From: Leptospira chreensis | GTDB lineage: Bacteria; Spirochaetota; Leptospiria; Leptospirales; Leptospiraceae | NCBI RefSeq assembly: GCF_016919165.1 | Contig: NZ_JAFFPS010000033.1 | Span: forward strand, 1 to 64,000 | DNA: 64,000 nt | Reading direction: 5' to 3' | In this document: piece by piece, positions 25,996-34,766 of the stretch | How the letters are laid out: every line of letters starts with the position of its first letter | Position numbering within the stretch: the first letter of the stretch is position 1 | Position numbers and translations under genes: made by a program | Notes under the pieces: model-generated | Databases searched by the model: none | What the model saw: only the letters and a program-made list of their open reading frames with translations | What the model was told of the DNA's origin: nothing

Positions 25996-28900
25996 TTAGG
26001 GACAGGGGTGACCCACTGGGAGATTGTATTTATTGGACAGATAACATTCTACGATATGCCGGTTACTGGTTGAGAGAGCTTGGTCAAAATAGATTAAATC
26101 TCCTAGATGTCCTTCTAGGTAGTCAGCATCAAATGGCGGAGCACCACCCCAAAAGTATCTTCCGATATCTAAGTTTCCGCTAGAACAATTGTAAGACGGA
26201 ACTCCGAAACTGGTAGAGCTAACAACAGAGCCACCTTTATATATATTTCCAGAAGTCCCATTATAATCGAGAGACATGAGGACGATTTCATTAGCTATAT
26301 TATAGCCTGCGTTAGATATCAGTCTCGCTGTTCCTCCTTGTAGATCAAATAAGCTGAGTTGGTTTCCGACTCCGTTAGGTAAGTATAATAATTTACCTGA
26401 ATCTCCGTTGTGAAAAATTCCATCACTCCCGAATGTGTTCAATTCGATAAAAACTGCAAATATAGTATTGGTAGCAGTATTCAATTCGGGAGTGCAAGCT
26501 CTAGATAGAAATGCTCCTGTTGTATCCGTAAAACGTAAACTTTTTGATCCGTTGATGCCTGTGGCATCAAAACTTGGCTGTTGGATTCCGAGACCTTGGC
26601 TGACATGAAATCCGTTTCCACTCCGGTCATCCACAATCCCAACACAGTTGGATCCTCCTAGGCAAAGTCCTGGGCCAAAGGAAGCAGCTTCGGGCATTAA
26701 AAATAATTTTAAACTGCTACTAGCAGGCGTTTGGTTCCAGCTAGTGACTTGTGTTGGATAATGGCCTGATAAAACTCGAATCTCTGCATCAGAAAGGACT
26801 CGGTTGTAGATTCTGATCTCATCAAGATCGCCAGTAAAGTTTGCAACACCATCGAGCCGCCTTCCTACTTCCAGACTGGGACCGGGGACAGTGGACCAGG
26901 CTTTAGGTCCGGAAGCACGTACAACTCCATTCTCAAAGACTCTTACGTTTGAAGAATCATAAGTTCCGCAGAGATGCATCCATTGGTTCCGAAACCCTTC
27001 GTGAAAGGTTGTGACATCATCCGCAATACCAAACATACCTGTGACGGTATCGGAAACTACGAGCCCATTCCCTTGAAAGTTAACGAAGGTTCCGAATCCC
27101 ACAATGTATTCACCAATGGAACTTGATTTATTAAACCAGGCGCAAATGGTTCTCGGGCTATTTCCTGCAGGTAAGCCATTCGGACTTAATCTTTGCATAA
27201 AGGAGGCACCATTAAAATAATAAGCTCCACTTGGGTGACCACTGCGATCGATTGTGGTGATGGCACCAGTGATGTTTAGATGGTTTCCAGCGCTTCCGTA
27301 GTCTTTGGCATTTCCATTCAAAGGAAAATACGAGATAAGTCCCGCTGGAATTTGCACAGCTAATCTTTGGATGTCATCACTGTCGAGGGCTCCATTAAAA
27401 AAACGAACATCAGATATTTTTCCTTTAAAAGGAAGGGCATTCCCTCCATCTCCCACCTTGAATGTGTTAACTGGGGGATTCGGATTTGAGGAAAATGTTA
27501 AGGCATCCTGTTTGCCATTAATAAAAACATGCCAGTTGGGATAGGACCGCCTGAGTACAACATGAGACCATTGGTTTAATGGTAACTTCATTGTTGTATT
27601 TCCGCTGAGTCCAGCAGGATCTAGAGATATATACAAACTTCTAGGGTTTCCCGTTCCATTAAAAACCAATCCATAACCATTGGTGCCACCTTGGCCATTG
27701 TGAAATATAACTTGGTCGCCGATGGTTTCTCCAGGATAAATCCAAGCCGATATGGTTAAGTTGTCTGTGATTACTGGTGTAATATTAGAAGTCGATTGGA
27801 TCAGTTCTCCACTGCCTTGAAATTCGTAAGCACCGCTGGCAAACCCATTTTCATCCATAGTGGGAGTGGGGGCACCCGTCACCAAACCATGATTGGTTCC
27901 GATTGAATCATTTGTATTTCCGTCAAAGGTATACCTGAGTAATTCTGAATGTTCCAGATAACGAAGAGAATGATTTCCTGTATCTGCTACGTAAATGTTC
28001 AGTCCGTCCGATAATAGATAACCGGGGAAATTGAGAAGTCCATTCCCTCCTGTATTGTCAGCATATCCGGAAACACTTCCCACTAAGGTTGTGACTCTAT
28101 TTGTGGATAGATTGAGATGGCGGATTTTATGCCCTGACCATTCAGAGATAAATAAATTGGTTCCGTCAGTGGTAAGGCCATGAGGGTCATTGAACTGGGC
28201 TGCGTTTCCGATACCATCGGTAGATGCTTGTACACCGTCCCCAGCAATGGTATCAACAGCGTTGGTTCCTGTGAGTGATATCCTGCGAATTTTATGACCA
28301 CCACCAGCCCCAATGTCGGAAACATAAAGAAAACCACCGAGACCAACGATATTCAATGGAGACACAAAGCGAGCGTTAGTTCCTGTTGTGTTATCGGCAA
28401 AACTACATAGAGTGGGACCACCAGCAAGAGTAGTGACGGCAGTCGAGATTGGATTCACGACTCGGATCGTACAATTCCCACGATCTACAACATAAAGATT
28501 TCCATTGAATAGAGTGATACCGGAAGGATTATTAAAAGAAGCAAGGATCCCTGAAGTATTATCAGCGGAAGCGGCATTTCCACTTCCAGCAAACGTCGAT
28601 ACTACGGAGGTTGTCAGATTTACATTTCTAATCCTTCTGCCAGCTGACTCTAGAACAAATAAATTGTTTCCGTTAGTCGTAAGTCCCACAATCCCATTAA
28701 ACTGTGCAGCGGTTCCTGCGCCATCTTGGCAATTGGTAGTGACTGTGCCGGGACAAACAGTTCCTCCACCCGAATTTCCACCGGCGAGGATGGTGGTGGT
28801 TCCGTTGGATTTATCGATCTTTCGAATCACTGCATTCAGTGAATCAGCTACATATATGAAATTACCATCAGTAGCGATCATACCCGGGCCATTGAAACGA

Positions 28901-29697
28901 GCAGCCGTAGGGGATGCAGTTGCAACGGCTCCCCCTGTACTGGCGCCGCCACCACCAGCATTGATGGGATAAGAACCCACTCTTGTTTTGAGAAAGGTTT
29001 TTCTTCCGATTAAATTGGTTCCGAGATCAGAACCTGGAGTTGGGTGAATGTTCCCACCGACAATATATCCTGTAACACAGGTTATGAATAGAGTTACATT
29101 GGCCGCTGCCATAGTTCCTACGGTGAGTGTTGGGTTATCAAACGAACAGATGGTACCGGCAGGCTGTGATGTGATCGTTACAGTATAGTTGGAACCTGTC
29201 GATGTTAAAGTTGTAAATTTGGTAAGGCCAGTAGTGGCTATGTTTAGGGTTTCTGTTCCATTGTATTGTACGCTAATGGTTCCGCTCAGTCCGGAAACGT
29301 TTACACCAACTTCATAAAAGTTGGCACCTAACCCACATGTGATGCTTACGTTTGTTATATTGCTACTTTGGACCACACCTTGGGCATTGGCGATCGAGCA
29401 GGACAATCCAGCACCATTGGCAACGAAACTGACATCATAACTTTGCCCTGAACTGAGTTTCGTAGGAAATGTGAAATTTCCATCTGCGCTCACTGTTACC
29501 GATTCTTGGTTGTTAGTGAGGGTGACCGATGTTCCGGCAAGGAGTCCTGAGACAGCCCCGCCAATACTATGTCCTGTAAACTGTGGTCCTGAGAAGAACC
29601 GAAGGAAAGTCAAAAAATCCAGAGGACTTCTTTTGAGGGAGGGAAGCCCACAGGAAGAGAGGAATAGGAATGCCAGGGGTAGTACGAATCTCTTCAT
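25996..29697 (-). CDS. Large lipoprotein with NHL-repeat propeller and LamG/jelly-roll domains
   Basis: 1233 residues. Signal MKRFVLPLAFLFLSSC, lipidated Cys16. Residues ~45-215 hold two related beta modules (GGAVSGLLAGTSVTLTNN then VSADGNFTF, and a second ending TLFITC), the first similar to one in the 36946 lipoprotein. From ~245 to 555 there are NHL repeats (FNGPGMIATDGNFIYVADS; FNNPSGITLFNGNLYVVDRG; FNDPHGLTTDGTNLFISEW), forming a beta-propeller. Two LamG-type jelly-rolls (~560-760, ~765-955: LRYTFDGNTNDS, ISYFPLNGNAKDYGS, DEIRIYNRVLSDAEI) and a third concanavalin-like domain end the protein. Expected on the cell surface, binding glycans or proteins. The opposite strand is nearly stop-free in places but shows no gene. 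Confidence 0.92.
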   Translation of the reverse strand: MKRFVLPLAFLFLSSCGLPSLKRSPLDFLTFLRFFSGPQFTGHSIGGAVSGLLAGTSVTLTNNQESVTVSADGNFTFPTKLSSGQSYDVSFVANGAGLSCSIANAQGVVQSSNITNVSITCGLGANFYEVGVNVSGLSGTISVQYNGTETLNIATTGLTKFTTLTSTGSNYTVTITSQPAGTICSFDNPTLTVGTMAAANVTLFITCVTGYIVGGNIHPTPGSDLGTNLIGRKTFLKTRVGSYPINAGGGGASTGGAVATASPTAARFNGPGMIATDGNFIYVADSLNAVIRKIDKSNGTTTILAGGNSGGGTVCPGTVTTNCQDGAGTAAQFNGIVGLTTNGNNLFVLESAGRRIRNVNLTTSVVSTFAGSGNAASADNTSGILASFNNPSGITLFNGNLYVVDRGNCTIRVVNPISTAVTTLAGGPTLCSFADNTTGTNARFVSPLNIVGLGGFLYVSDIGAGGGHKIRRISLTGTNAVDTIAGDGVQASTDGIGNAAQFNDPHGLTTDGTNLFISEWSGHKIRHLNLSTNRVTTLVGSVSGYADNTGGNGLLNFPGYLLSDGLNIYVADTGNHSLRYLEHSELLRYTFDGNTNDSIGTNHGLVTGAPTPTMDENGFASGAYEFQGSGELIQSTSNITPVITDNLTISAWIYPGETIGDQVIFHNGQGGTNGYGLVFNGTGNPRSLYISLDPAGLSGNTTMKLPLNQWSHVVLRRSYPNWHVFINGKQDALTFSSNPNPPVNTFKVGDGGNALPFKGKISDVRFFNGALDSDDIQRLAVQIPAGLISYFPLNGNAKDYGSAGNHLNITGAITTIDRSGHPSGAYYFNGASFMQRLSPNGLPAGNSPRTICAWFNKSSSIGEYIVGFGTFVNFQGNGLVVSDTVTGMFGIADDVTTFHEGFRNQWMHLCGTYDSSNVRVFENGVVRASGPKAWSTVPGPSLEVGRRLDGVANFTGDLDEIRIYNRVLSDAEIRVLSGHYPTQVTSWNQTPASSSLKLFLMPEAASFGPGLCLGGSNCVGIVDDRSGNGFHVSQGLGIQQPSFDATGINGSKSLRFTDTTGAFLSRACTPELNTATNTIFAVFIELNTFGSDGIFHNGDSGKLLYLPNGVGNQLSLFDLQGGTARLISNAGYNIANEIVLMSLDYNGTSGNIYKGGSVVSSTSFGVPSYNCSSGNLDIGRYFWGGAPPFDADYLEGHLGDLIYFDQALSTSNRHIVECYLSNKYNLPVGHPCP

Positions 29698-29860
29698 GGG
29701 AATTTCTCTCTGCCTAATGGAAAAATGAAAGATCAGGTAATTTAATCAAGATATTTCATCCTTCTCGGAGGTAAGATTGATAAATATTCTCCTCAAAATC
29801 GTCCTGCGCTGCATTCTCAATGGTTGTACTAAAAAACCTTAGAATAAAAAGGTTCCAGTA

Positions 29861-29900
29861 TATATATCGGAACGACTAGTCGCGATCTATCCCATATACT
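29861..29900 (+). promoter_or_regulatory. Promoter of LamG lipoprotein 1 (conserved with its paralogue)
   Basis: TATATATCGGAACGACT (29861-29877), 17-base gap, TATACT (29895-29900), then 11 bases to the ATG. The identical motif and spacings occur before the paralogue at 30884-30923, whereas the bases between differ. Transcription would begin about 5 bases before the ATG, i.e. nearly leaderless. Confidence 0.6.
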
Positions 29901-29911
29901 CCTTAGCCAAG

Positions 29912-30784
29912 ATGAAAAAATTAATAAATAACCTTTCTTGGTTCCCGTTCCAAACCAGTCATTTTCTTGGGGTGTTTCTCTTTATTATTTTTTCTCTTAG
30001 TTTTTGTAGGCATTCCGATTTGGAGAATGCGAGCGATGTGTATAGTCGTGAGTTTAATGAAACACAAATTTTAAACTGTTTGCTAAAAGGCCCTTTTTGT
30101 TCTCGCGGTAGCGATGCAAACGGTGTGCCGGTCCAACCTTTGGTCCAATATAATTTTACCAATGGTTCCTTAGTAAACTCAGGATCAGTAGTCCTTACTT
30201 TAGGTAGTCCAGAGGCGCCCCCAGGTGCAACTTTTGGCAAGGACGGCGACTCGAATGGTGCAATCAATTACACCGCTAATAACCAATACTATGCAGGTAG
30301 TGATACAGGTTTGCCATTGGGAGCAAATCCAAGAACCTTTTGCGCTTGGATCAAGCCAACGTCGCTTCCTTCGAATGGCACTCATCGCGTGATTTTTCGT
30401 TATGGCGATCCCAATGCTTCCGGGGCCGTGTTTGCAATCTCTAATGCATCAGGAAATAAAGTTTCGTTTTTAGGATCTGGTTATGATGCCCTAGCCGATT
30501 ACACGATGCCGATAAACACCTGGTCTCATTTATGTTCATCGTATAGCGGAAGCAATGCGACAGATTTTTATGTGAATGGAGTTTTTATCGCCACTACACC
30601 GTTTGTGGGAACAGGGCCTCTCAATACGATTAGCGCATCATTTGCGCTAGGAACTTGGACCGGCGGTGGGGGGCCTGCATACTACTGGGTGGGTGCTCTG
30701 GATGATGTAAGAATTTATGCCATCGCCTTAAGTGCCAAACAAATTGGTCAGATGTATCAGTTGGGAGTGGCCTACGTAGAGTAA
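29912..30784 (+). CDS. LamG-domain lipoprotein (paralogue 1)
   Basis: 290 residues. The long signal peptide ends FSLSFC before RHSDLENASDVYSREFNETQ, the post-lipobox module shared with five other lipoproteins here. A short linker leads to one LamG/concanavalin-like jelly-roll from ~75 to the end (YNFTNGSLVNSG, RTFCAWIKP, DFYVNGVFIATT, YYWVGALDDVRIYAIALS). Surface-exposed ligand binding is the usual inference for such domains; no ligand is known. No SD, consistent with a near-leaderless mRNA. Tandem with a paralogue 150 bases downstream. Confidence 0.88.
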   Translation: MKKLINNLSWFPFQTSHFLGVFLFIIFSLSFCRHSDLENASDVYSREFNETQILNCLLKGPFCSRGSDANGVPVQPLVQYNFTNGSLVNSGSVVLTLGSPEAPPGATFGKDGDSNGAINYTANNQYYAGSDTGLPLGANPRTFCAWIKPTSLPSNGTHRVIFRYGDPNASGAVFAISNASGNKVSFLGSGYDALADYTMPINTWSHLCSSYSGSNATDFYVNGVFIATTPFVGTGPLNTISASFALGTWTGGGGPAYYWVGALDDVRIYAIALSAKQIGQMYQLGVAYVE

Positions 30785-30883
30785 CTTTCTTATGACAAGT
30801 GAGTCGTTGGAAATGATTTTTGATTGCGTTAAATTTTGTTGATTCTTATCTAATCAATTTTTTTCAATTCTTTCGTTCAGAAT

Positions 30884-30923
30884 TATATATCGGAACGACT
30901 GCTAGGCACAAATCCTTTATACT
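30884..30923 (+). promoter_or_regulatory. Promoter of LamG lipoprotein 2
   Basis: TATATATCGGAACGACT (30884-30900), 17 bases, TATACT (30918-30923), 11 bases to the ATG at 30935: the same geometry as the promoter at 29861-29900. GGAAC in the upstream block resembles an ECF-sigma -35 element, but the -10 is sigma-70-like. Confidence 0.6.
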
Positions 30924-30934
30924 CTTGTGCTACG

Positions 30935-32032
30935 ATGAAAAAACAAATATGCGACTTGATTCATTTTTTGATACAGTATGGTCAATTATCATACACAATC
31001 CTATTCCTATTTTTTTTTGTTTTGGATTGTAATCCTTCTGATTTGAATAATGCAGGGGATGTTTATAGTCGCGAGTTTAATGAAACACAAATACTAGCTT
31101 GTCTCATTAAAGGTAAAGATTGTATTCCTTGTACAGGGAGTACCTCCTTATCCTATCCGCAATCCACTTACCTTTTGGGGCAAAATTTTCCAGTTTCTAT
31201 CAAATCGAATTTATGTTCGACGATTAGCACCTGTAACGTATCACCCGCTCTCCCAACAGGACTTACCATAAACAAGGAAACTTGTGAAATTTCTGGCACT
31301 CCAACAGCAATCACCAGTTATGCGGATTATAAGGTCACTGCCACAACCAGTGCAGGGGATACCAGTACAACTTTGCGAATTGGTGTGGAAATAGGATCTT
31401 TAGTCCATTTGAAATTTACGAATGGATCTTTTGAGAATTCTGGTATCCAACCATTAATTCTAACGGCGAGTCCTTCTCTTTCCTTCACAACTGGATATGA
31501 AGGAGATACGAATGGGGCAGTACATCTCAATACAACAGATATTAGTTCTCAAATTGGCGGAGATAGTATGTTGCCAAGCGGGACATTGCCAAGAACCATT
31601 TGTATTTGGCTAAAGCCAGACGCCCTCCTCGGATCTGGGGTGCAGGAATTGATTTTTTCTTATGGTACACTTTTTAATAATGCCTGCGGGTTTGGGCTGC
31701 AAAATACAGCTGGCGTAACAGGGTTATATTTTACTCGAGCCAATTTTAGTGCGAAACAAACCTATGCTCCGCCTGCGGGTATCTGGACACATATTTGTAT
31801 CGTTTTTGACGGAACGAATTCTTCCTTTTATACCAATGGAACTTTTTTAGGGACACCAGCCACAACTGGTTCTGGTACCGTAGATACAATTTTACAAAGA
31901 ATTACTTTTGGAAGTTGGGGTGGTGGGTATTGGTACCACGGTGGCATTGATGGATTTCGTGTTTTTGGATCAGCCCTCAGTGCTACGGCAGTGAATCAAG
32001 TGTATCAGGGATCCCCAATCTACGGACCCTAA
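30935..32032 (+). CDS. LamG-domain lipoprotein with an Ig-like putative domain (paralogue 2)
   Basis: 365 residues. Signal region ends FFFVLDC, followed by NPSDLNNAGDVYSREFNETQ, almost identical to paralogue 1. Compared with that protein it has an extra ~85-residue He_PIG/Ig-like domain (PALPTGLTINKETCEISGTP) before the LamG domain (LHLKFTN-like start, RTICIWLKPDALLG, SFYTNGTFLGTP, YWYHGGIDGFRVFGSALS). The pair evidently arose by duplication with a domain insertion or loss. An outer-surface lipoprotein is expected. No SD. Confidence 0.88.
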   Translation: MKKQICDLIHFLIQYGQLSYTILFLFFFVLDCNPSDLNNAGDVYSREFNETQILACLIKGKDCIPCTGSTSLSYPQSTYLLGQNFPVSIKSNLCSTISTCNVSPALPTGLTINKETCEISGTPTAITSYADYKVTATTSAGDTSTTLRIGVEIGSLVHLKFTNGSFENSGIQPLILTASPSLSFTTGYEGDTNGAVHLNTTDISSQIGGDSMLPSGTLPRTICIWLKPDALLGSGVQELIFSYGTLFNNACGFGLQNTAGVTGLYFTRANFSAKQTYAPPAGIWTHICIVFDGTNSSFYTNGTFLGTPATTGSGTVDTILQRITFGSWGGGYWYHGGIDGFRVFGSALSATAVNQVYQGSPIYGP

Positions 32033-32038
32033 TGGTTG

Positions 32039-33628
32039 TTATCGATTTTCTACATCTTCCGATTGTCTATATTGCAACGGACTCACACCCGTAGCTTTTT
32101 TAAATTCTACATTGAAAGCAGTTTTGGAACCAAAACCTGTTGCATATGCAATAGAAAGAATCGACGCATCTGGATTTTCTTTTAAAACTTTTTTGGCTTC
32201 TGTGATTCTAAATGAATTGAGATAACTGCGAAAACTAACCCCCAATTTGGAATTGAGTAGTTCTGATGTTTGTTGGACAGTTAGACCTACTGCATTGGAT
32301 GCGATTTCTAAATCTAATTTTTCATCCAGATAAGGTTTTGTTGTTCGCATCCATGATTCTAATTTTGCAAGTGATTCTTCTGTATTGACTGAGTTTAGTT
32401 TTGATTTCGCATAACGTGTGCTTTTGTCAGAGTCAGAATTTAAGGTAAGGATCCGATGGAGGATTTCGTTTCGTTCGCCTTCTAGTGTTTCATATTTTTG
32501 TAATAGATTAAACAATAGGAAAAATAAATCGATGGGAAAAATAAACACAGCTGAATAGAGAAGGGGAGTGGAATAGGGTAAGATTCCTAAAAAATAAAAC
32601 ATTGTGTTGTAACTAACGATAAAGTAGGATCCCCAACTGATCAGAAAAAATAAGATTCGTTTTTCCCCTTTGAAATAGTTTTGTAAGGCAGTCCCAAGAA
32701 TGAGAGGAATGGAGATCAGGTAAATATAAGTAGCGATCCTAGAAAAAATTTTGGTTGTGTAGGCAGTAAGAATTGCCGGAACACAAACCAGTGCCACAAT
32801 ACCCATGATCAGTAAAATTTTATCGATACGTGGGTTGTTTACTTTTGTATTTAAAAACATTCGTACAAACTGAAAGGAGAAGGGAATCCCTAGAGTGGAA
32901 AATACTAATATGGCTTTGTTCTGCCACCAAGGGGATTCGGGCCACAATACATCATACGCATTTCCATATTGGCCATTGTACCAAAGCACAGTGCACACAA
33001 CATACCCTGCATAAAAGAAAAATTCACTCAGTCCAAAAGCAAAAAAATAAAATAGGGCAAATACAAACATCACTGCGCAGACTCCTAAAATAAGCCAAGT
33101 AACAGCTGTTTCAAGAATCATATGTTTGTTCAGTGATCTTTCATCCAAGGAACGAATGGGAAAAGAGATCAAGGACTTGGATTGAATTCGTATATAAAAA
33201 TATTCGCCCGAATTTTCTTTTGGAATTTGAAAGCTTGGGTAGAGAGCTTCCGGGAATGTCCACTTTGATTTAGGGATGGTGTCTCCTGTTCCCAAAGTTT
33301 GAAATTCTTTGGGTTTTATCGGATAATACAATTCAGCAAAGTCGAGGGCTTTCCATTCTAAAGAAAGGATTCGTCCTTGTGAGAATCCAACTTCAGTGGT
33401 TTTGGCTCGGAGCCAAATGACATCATTGGTAAAATTAAAGGAAAGTTGGCCTTTCGAAATAGAGGTCCAAGTTTTTAATTTTTGAATTTGATCAAAGGGA
33501 ATTACTGTGGACGGGTCTTGGAAAAATTCGAATTGATTGGTTACGTTTTGGTTTCCAGATTCATTGGATGCACAGGAAGTTCCTGTAAATAAAAGGAACA
33601 AAACCAGCATCCAAGAAATTTTTTTCAT
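32039..33628 (-). CDS. 7TM-DISM receptor fused to an AraC-type DNA-binding domain
   Basis: 529 residues from ATG 33628; a TTG three codons upstream is possible. MKKISWMLVLFLLFTGTSC is a lipoprotein-type signal. An extracytoplasmic 7TMR-DISMED2 domain (~35-170; IWLRAKTTE, YFYIRIQSKS) is followed by seven membrane helices (~175-390) and, after a linker, an AraC/XylS domain with two helix-turn-helices (VGLTVQQTSELLNSKLG; ILSIAYATGFGSKTAFNVEFKK, then GVSPLQYR). It is a one-component, membrane-bound transcription factor. Convergent with the LamG paralogue (6-base gap); its target is unknown. An imperfect palindrome CAGATTCTAGAGTCTG lies ~20 bp upstream. Confidence 0.9.
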   Translation of the reverse strand: MKKISWMLVLFLLFTGTSCASNESGNQNVTNQFEFFQDPSTVIPFDQIQKLKTWTSISKGQLSFNFTNDVIWLRAKTTEVGFSQGRILSLEWKALDFAELYYPIKPKEFQTLGTGDTIPKSKWTFPEALYPSFQIPKENSGEYFYIRIQSKSLISFPIRSLDERSLNKHMILETAVTWLILGVCAVMFVFALFYFFAFGLSEFFFYAGYVVCTVLWYNGQYGNAYDVLWPESPWWQNKAILVFSTLGIPFSFQFVRMFLNTKVNNPRIDKILLIMGIVALVCVPAILTAYTTKIFSRIATYIYLISIPLILGTALQNYFKGEKRILFFLISWGSYFIVSYNTMFYFLGILPYSTPLLYSAVFIFPIDLFFLLFNLLQKYETLEGERNEILHRILTLNSDSDKSTRYAKSKLNSVNTEESLAKLESWMRTTKPYLDEKLDLEIASNAVGLTVQQTSELLNSKLGVSFRSYLNSFRITEAKKVLKENPDASILSIAYATGFGSKTAFNVEFKKATGVSPLQYRQSEDVENR

Positions 33629-33717
33629 CGAACACAATGTTCGTATCAGATTCTAGAGTCTGACAAGTCTTTTTGATTAAAATCTATAAAATCTATATAT
33701 CGATCGAAGGAACGGAC

Positions 33718-34659
33718 TCACTGTTCAATACAAAGTAAAGAGTAAGAACCTCCACATGATAAACCAGCACCAGAGAGGGAACCGCTCCCTGTTTGGTTGT
33801 ATTGGGTTGTCGTCACGGAGCCAGAATTCAAACTATAATTGGTACAAGTGAGTCCTCCGAAAACGATCCAGGAGCCTGACATACCGCTAATTCCGGTTAC
33901 TGCCGAACCTGACCAACCATTGGTTAAAGTCCCAAAGATAAAAAGACCATTTACATTAGTTGTCATAATCGGTGTCACTCCGTCAGATCTCACATAATTT
34001 GTGTTTGGTTTTAATACCCAATCAATTTGTCCGTCTCCAATATTTGCAGTAATGGAGGCACGTCTGCAAGGAATTCCAGCGCAACCTGTTTCATCCACAA
34101 GAAGGGCTTTGTAAGTTGAACCCCCAATAGGTTTACCGGTATCGTTATTGCAAATCGTATCAGCCCCCGCAATACTCCCAATGGTTGGTATTGCGTAAGT
34201 CGTTGCTGTGATATAGGTCTTCAAAGTTGCCAGAGATGGAGTAAAAAACACTTCATCTGAAAACAAGCTCTCCTTATGGTTTATTGAATTTTCGGCAGAA
34301 ATCCGGTAATAATAGATTACGCCGTTAGTGATCCCGGAGTGTGTTAGCTTTGTTTCCTGCACTACTATTTTGTTCGCAGTGAGTGGATTGATGTTGGGTG
34401 TGTTGGACCAATATACGGTATACTTAGTCGCGCAATGGCTGGGATTCCAATTCAGAACAATTTGTCCATTACTAGGAGATCCAGAAAGATTTTGCGGTTT
34501 TATTGGAGGAAGAGTTGTGAAGCTACAATCTGATTGTGTGATCACATTAGTTAAGCCACATTTAGAATCTGTATCACTCGTGTTGCAAAGATCTGTTTGT
34601 TTGCAGTCTTGTCCCAGGATAAAAAGTAAAATCGAAATCTTTAAGATTTGGCTGCCCAT
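33718..34659 (-). CDS. Lipoprotein with fibronectin type III and DUF1554 domains
   Basis: 313 residues. Signal MGSQILKISILLFILGQDC, then KQTDLCNTSDTDSKC matching the post-lipobox motif of neighbouring lipoproteins. An Fn3 domain (~48-140: LSGSPSNGQIVLNWNPSH, YTVYWSNTP, GVIYYYRISAEN) precedes a full DUF1554 domain (~145-313: GADTICNN, YKALLVDETGC, DWVLKPNTNYVR, TTNVNGLFIFG, final SLLCIEQ). DUF1554 is characteristic of leptospiral surface proteins. A textbook sigma-70 promoter lies at 34673-34701 only a few bases upstream and no SD is present. Confidence 0.9.
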   Translation of the reverse strand: MGSQILKISILLFILGQDCKQTDLCNTSDTDSKCGLTNVITQSDCSFTTLPPIKPQNLSGSPSNGQIVLNWNPSHCATKYTVYWSNTPNINPLTANKIVVQETKLTHSGITNGVIYYYRISAENSINHKESLFSDEVFFTPSLATLKTYITATTYAIPTIGSIAGADTICNNDTGKPIGGSTYKALLVDETGCAGIPCRRASITANIGDGQIDWVLKPNTNYVRSDGVTPIMTTNVNGLFIFGTLTNGWSGSAVTGISGMSGSWIVFGGLTCTNYSLNSGSVTTTQYNQTGSGSLSGAGLSCGGSYSLLCIEQ

Positions 34660-34672
34660 TGTTTATTTTGTA

Positions 34673-34701
34673 AATTTATTTCAAGAATTTAGCTTTGTCA
34701 A
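34673..34701 (-). promoter_or_regulatory. Sigma-70 promoter for the Fn3-DUF1554 lipoprotein
   Basis: On the - strand TTGACA (34696-34701), 17-base spacer, TAAATT (34673-34678), then 13 bases to the ATG. This predicts a leader of only ~7 bases. Confidence 0.65.
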
Positions 34702-34766
34702 TTATAGAAATGAAAAAATGAAAAATTGGAATTAAACTATGATTGGGTAGAAGATTATGAGATTTA

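Noticed and set aside
28505..28972. 155-codon frame opposite the NHL repeats
   Set aside because: Mirror of the Gly/Thr/Asn-rich repeat coding; proline/valine-rich and repeat-periodic, with no independent features.
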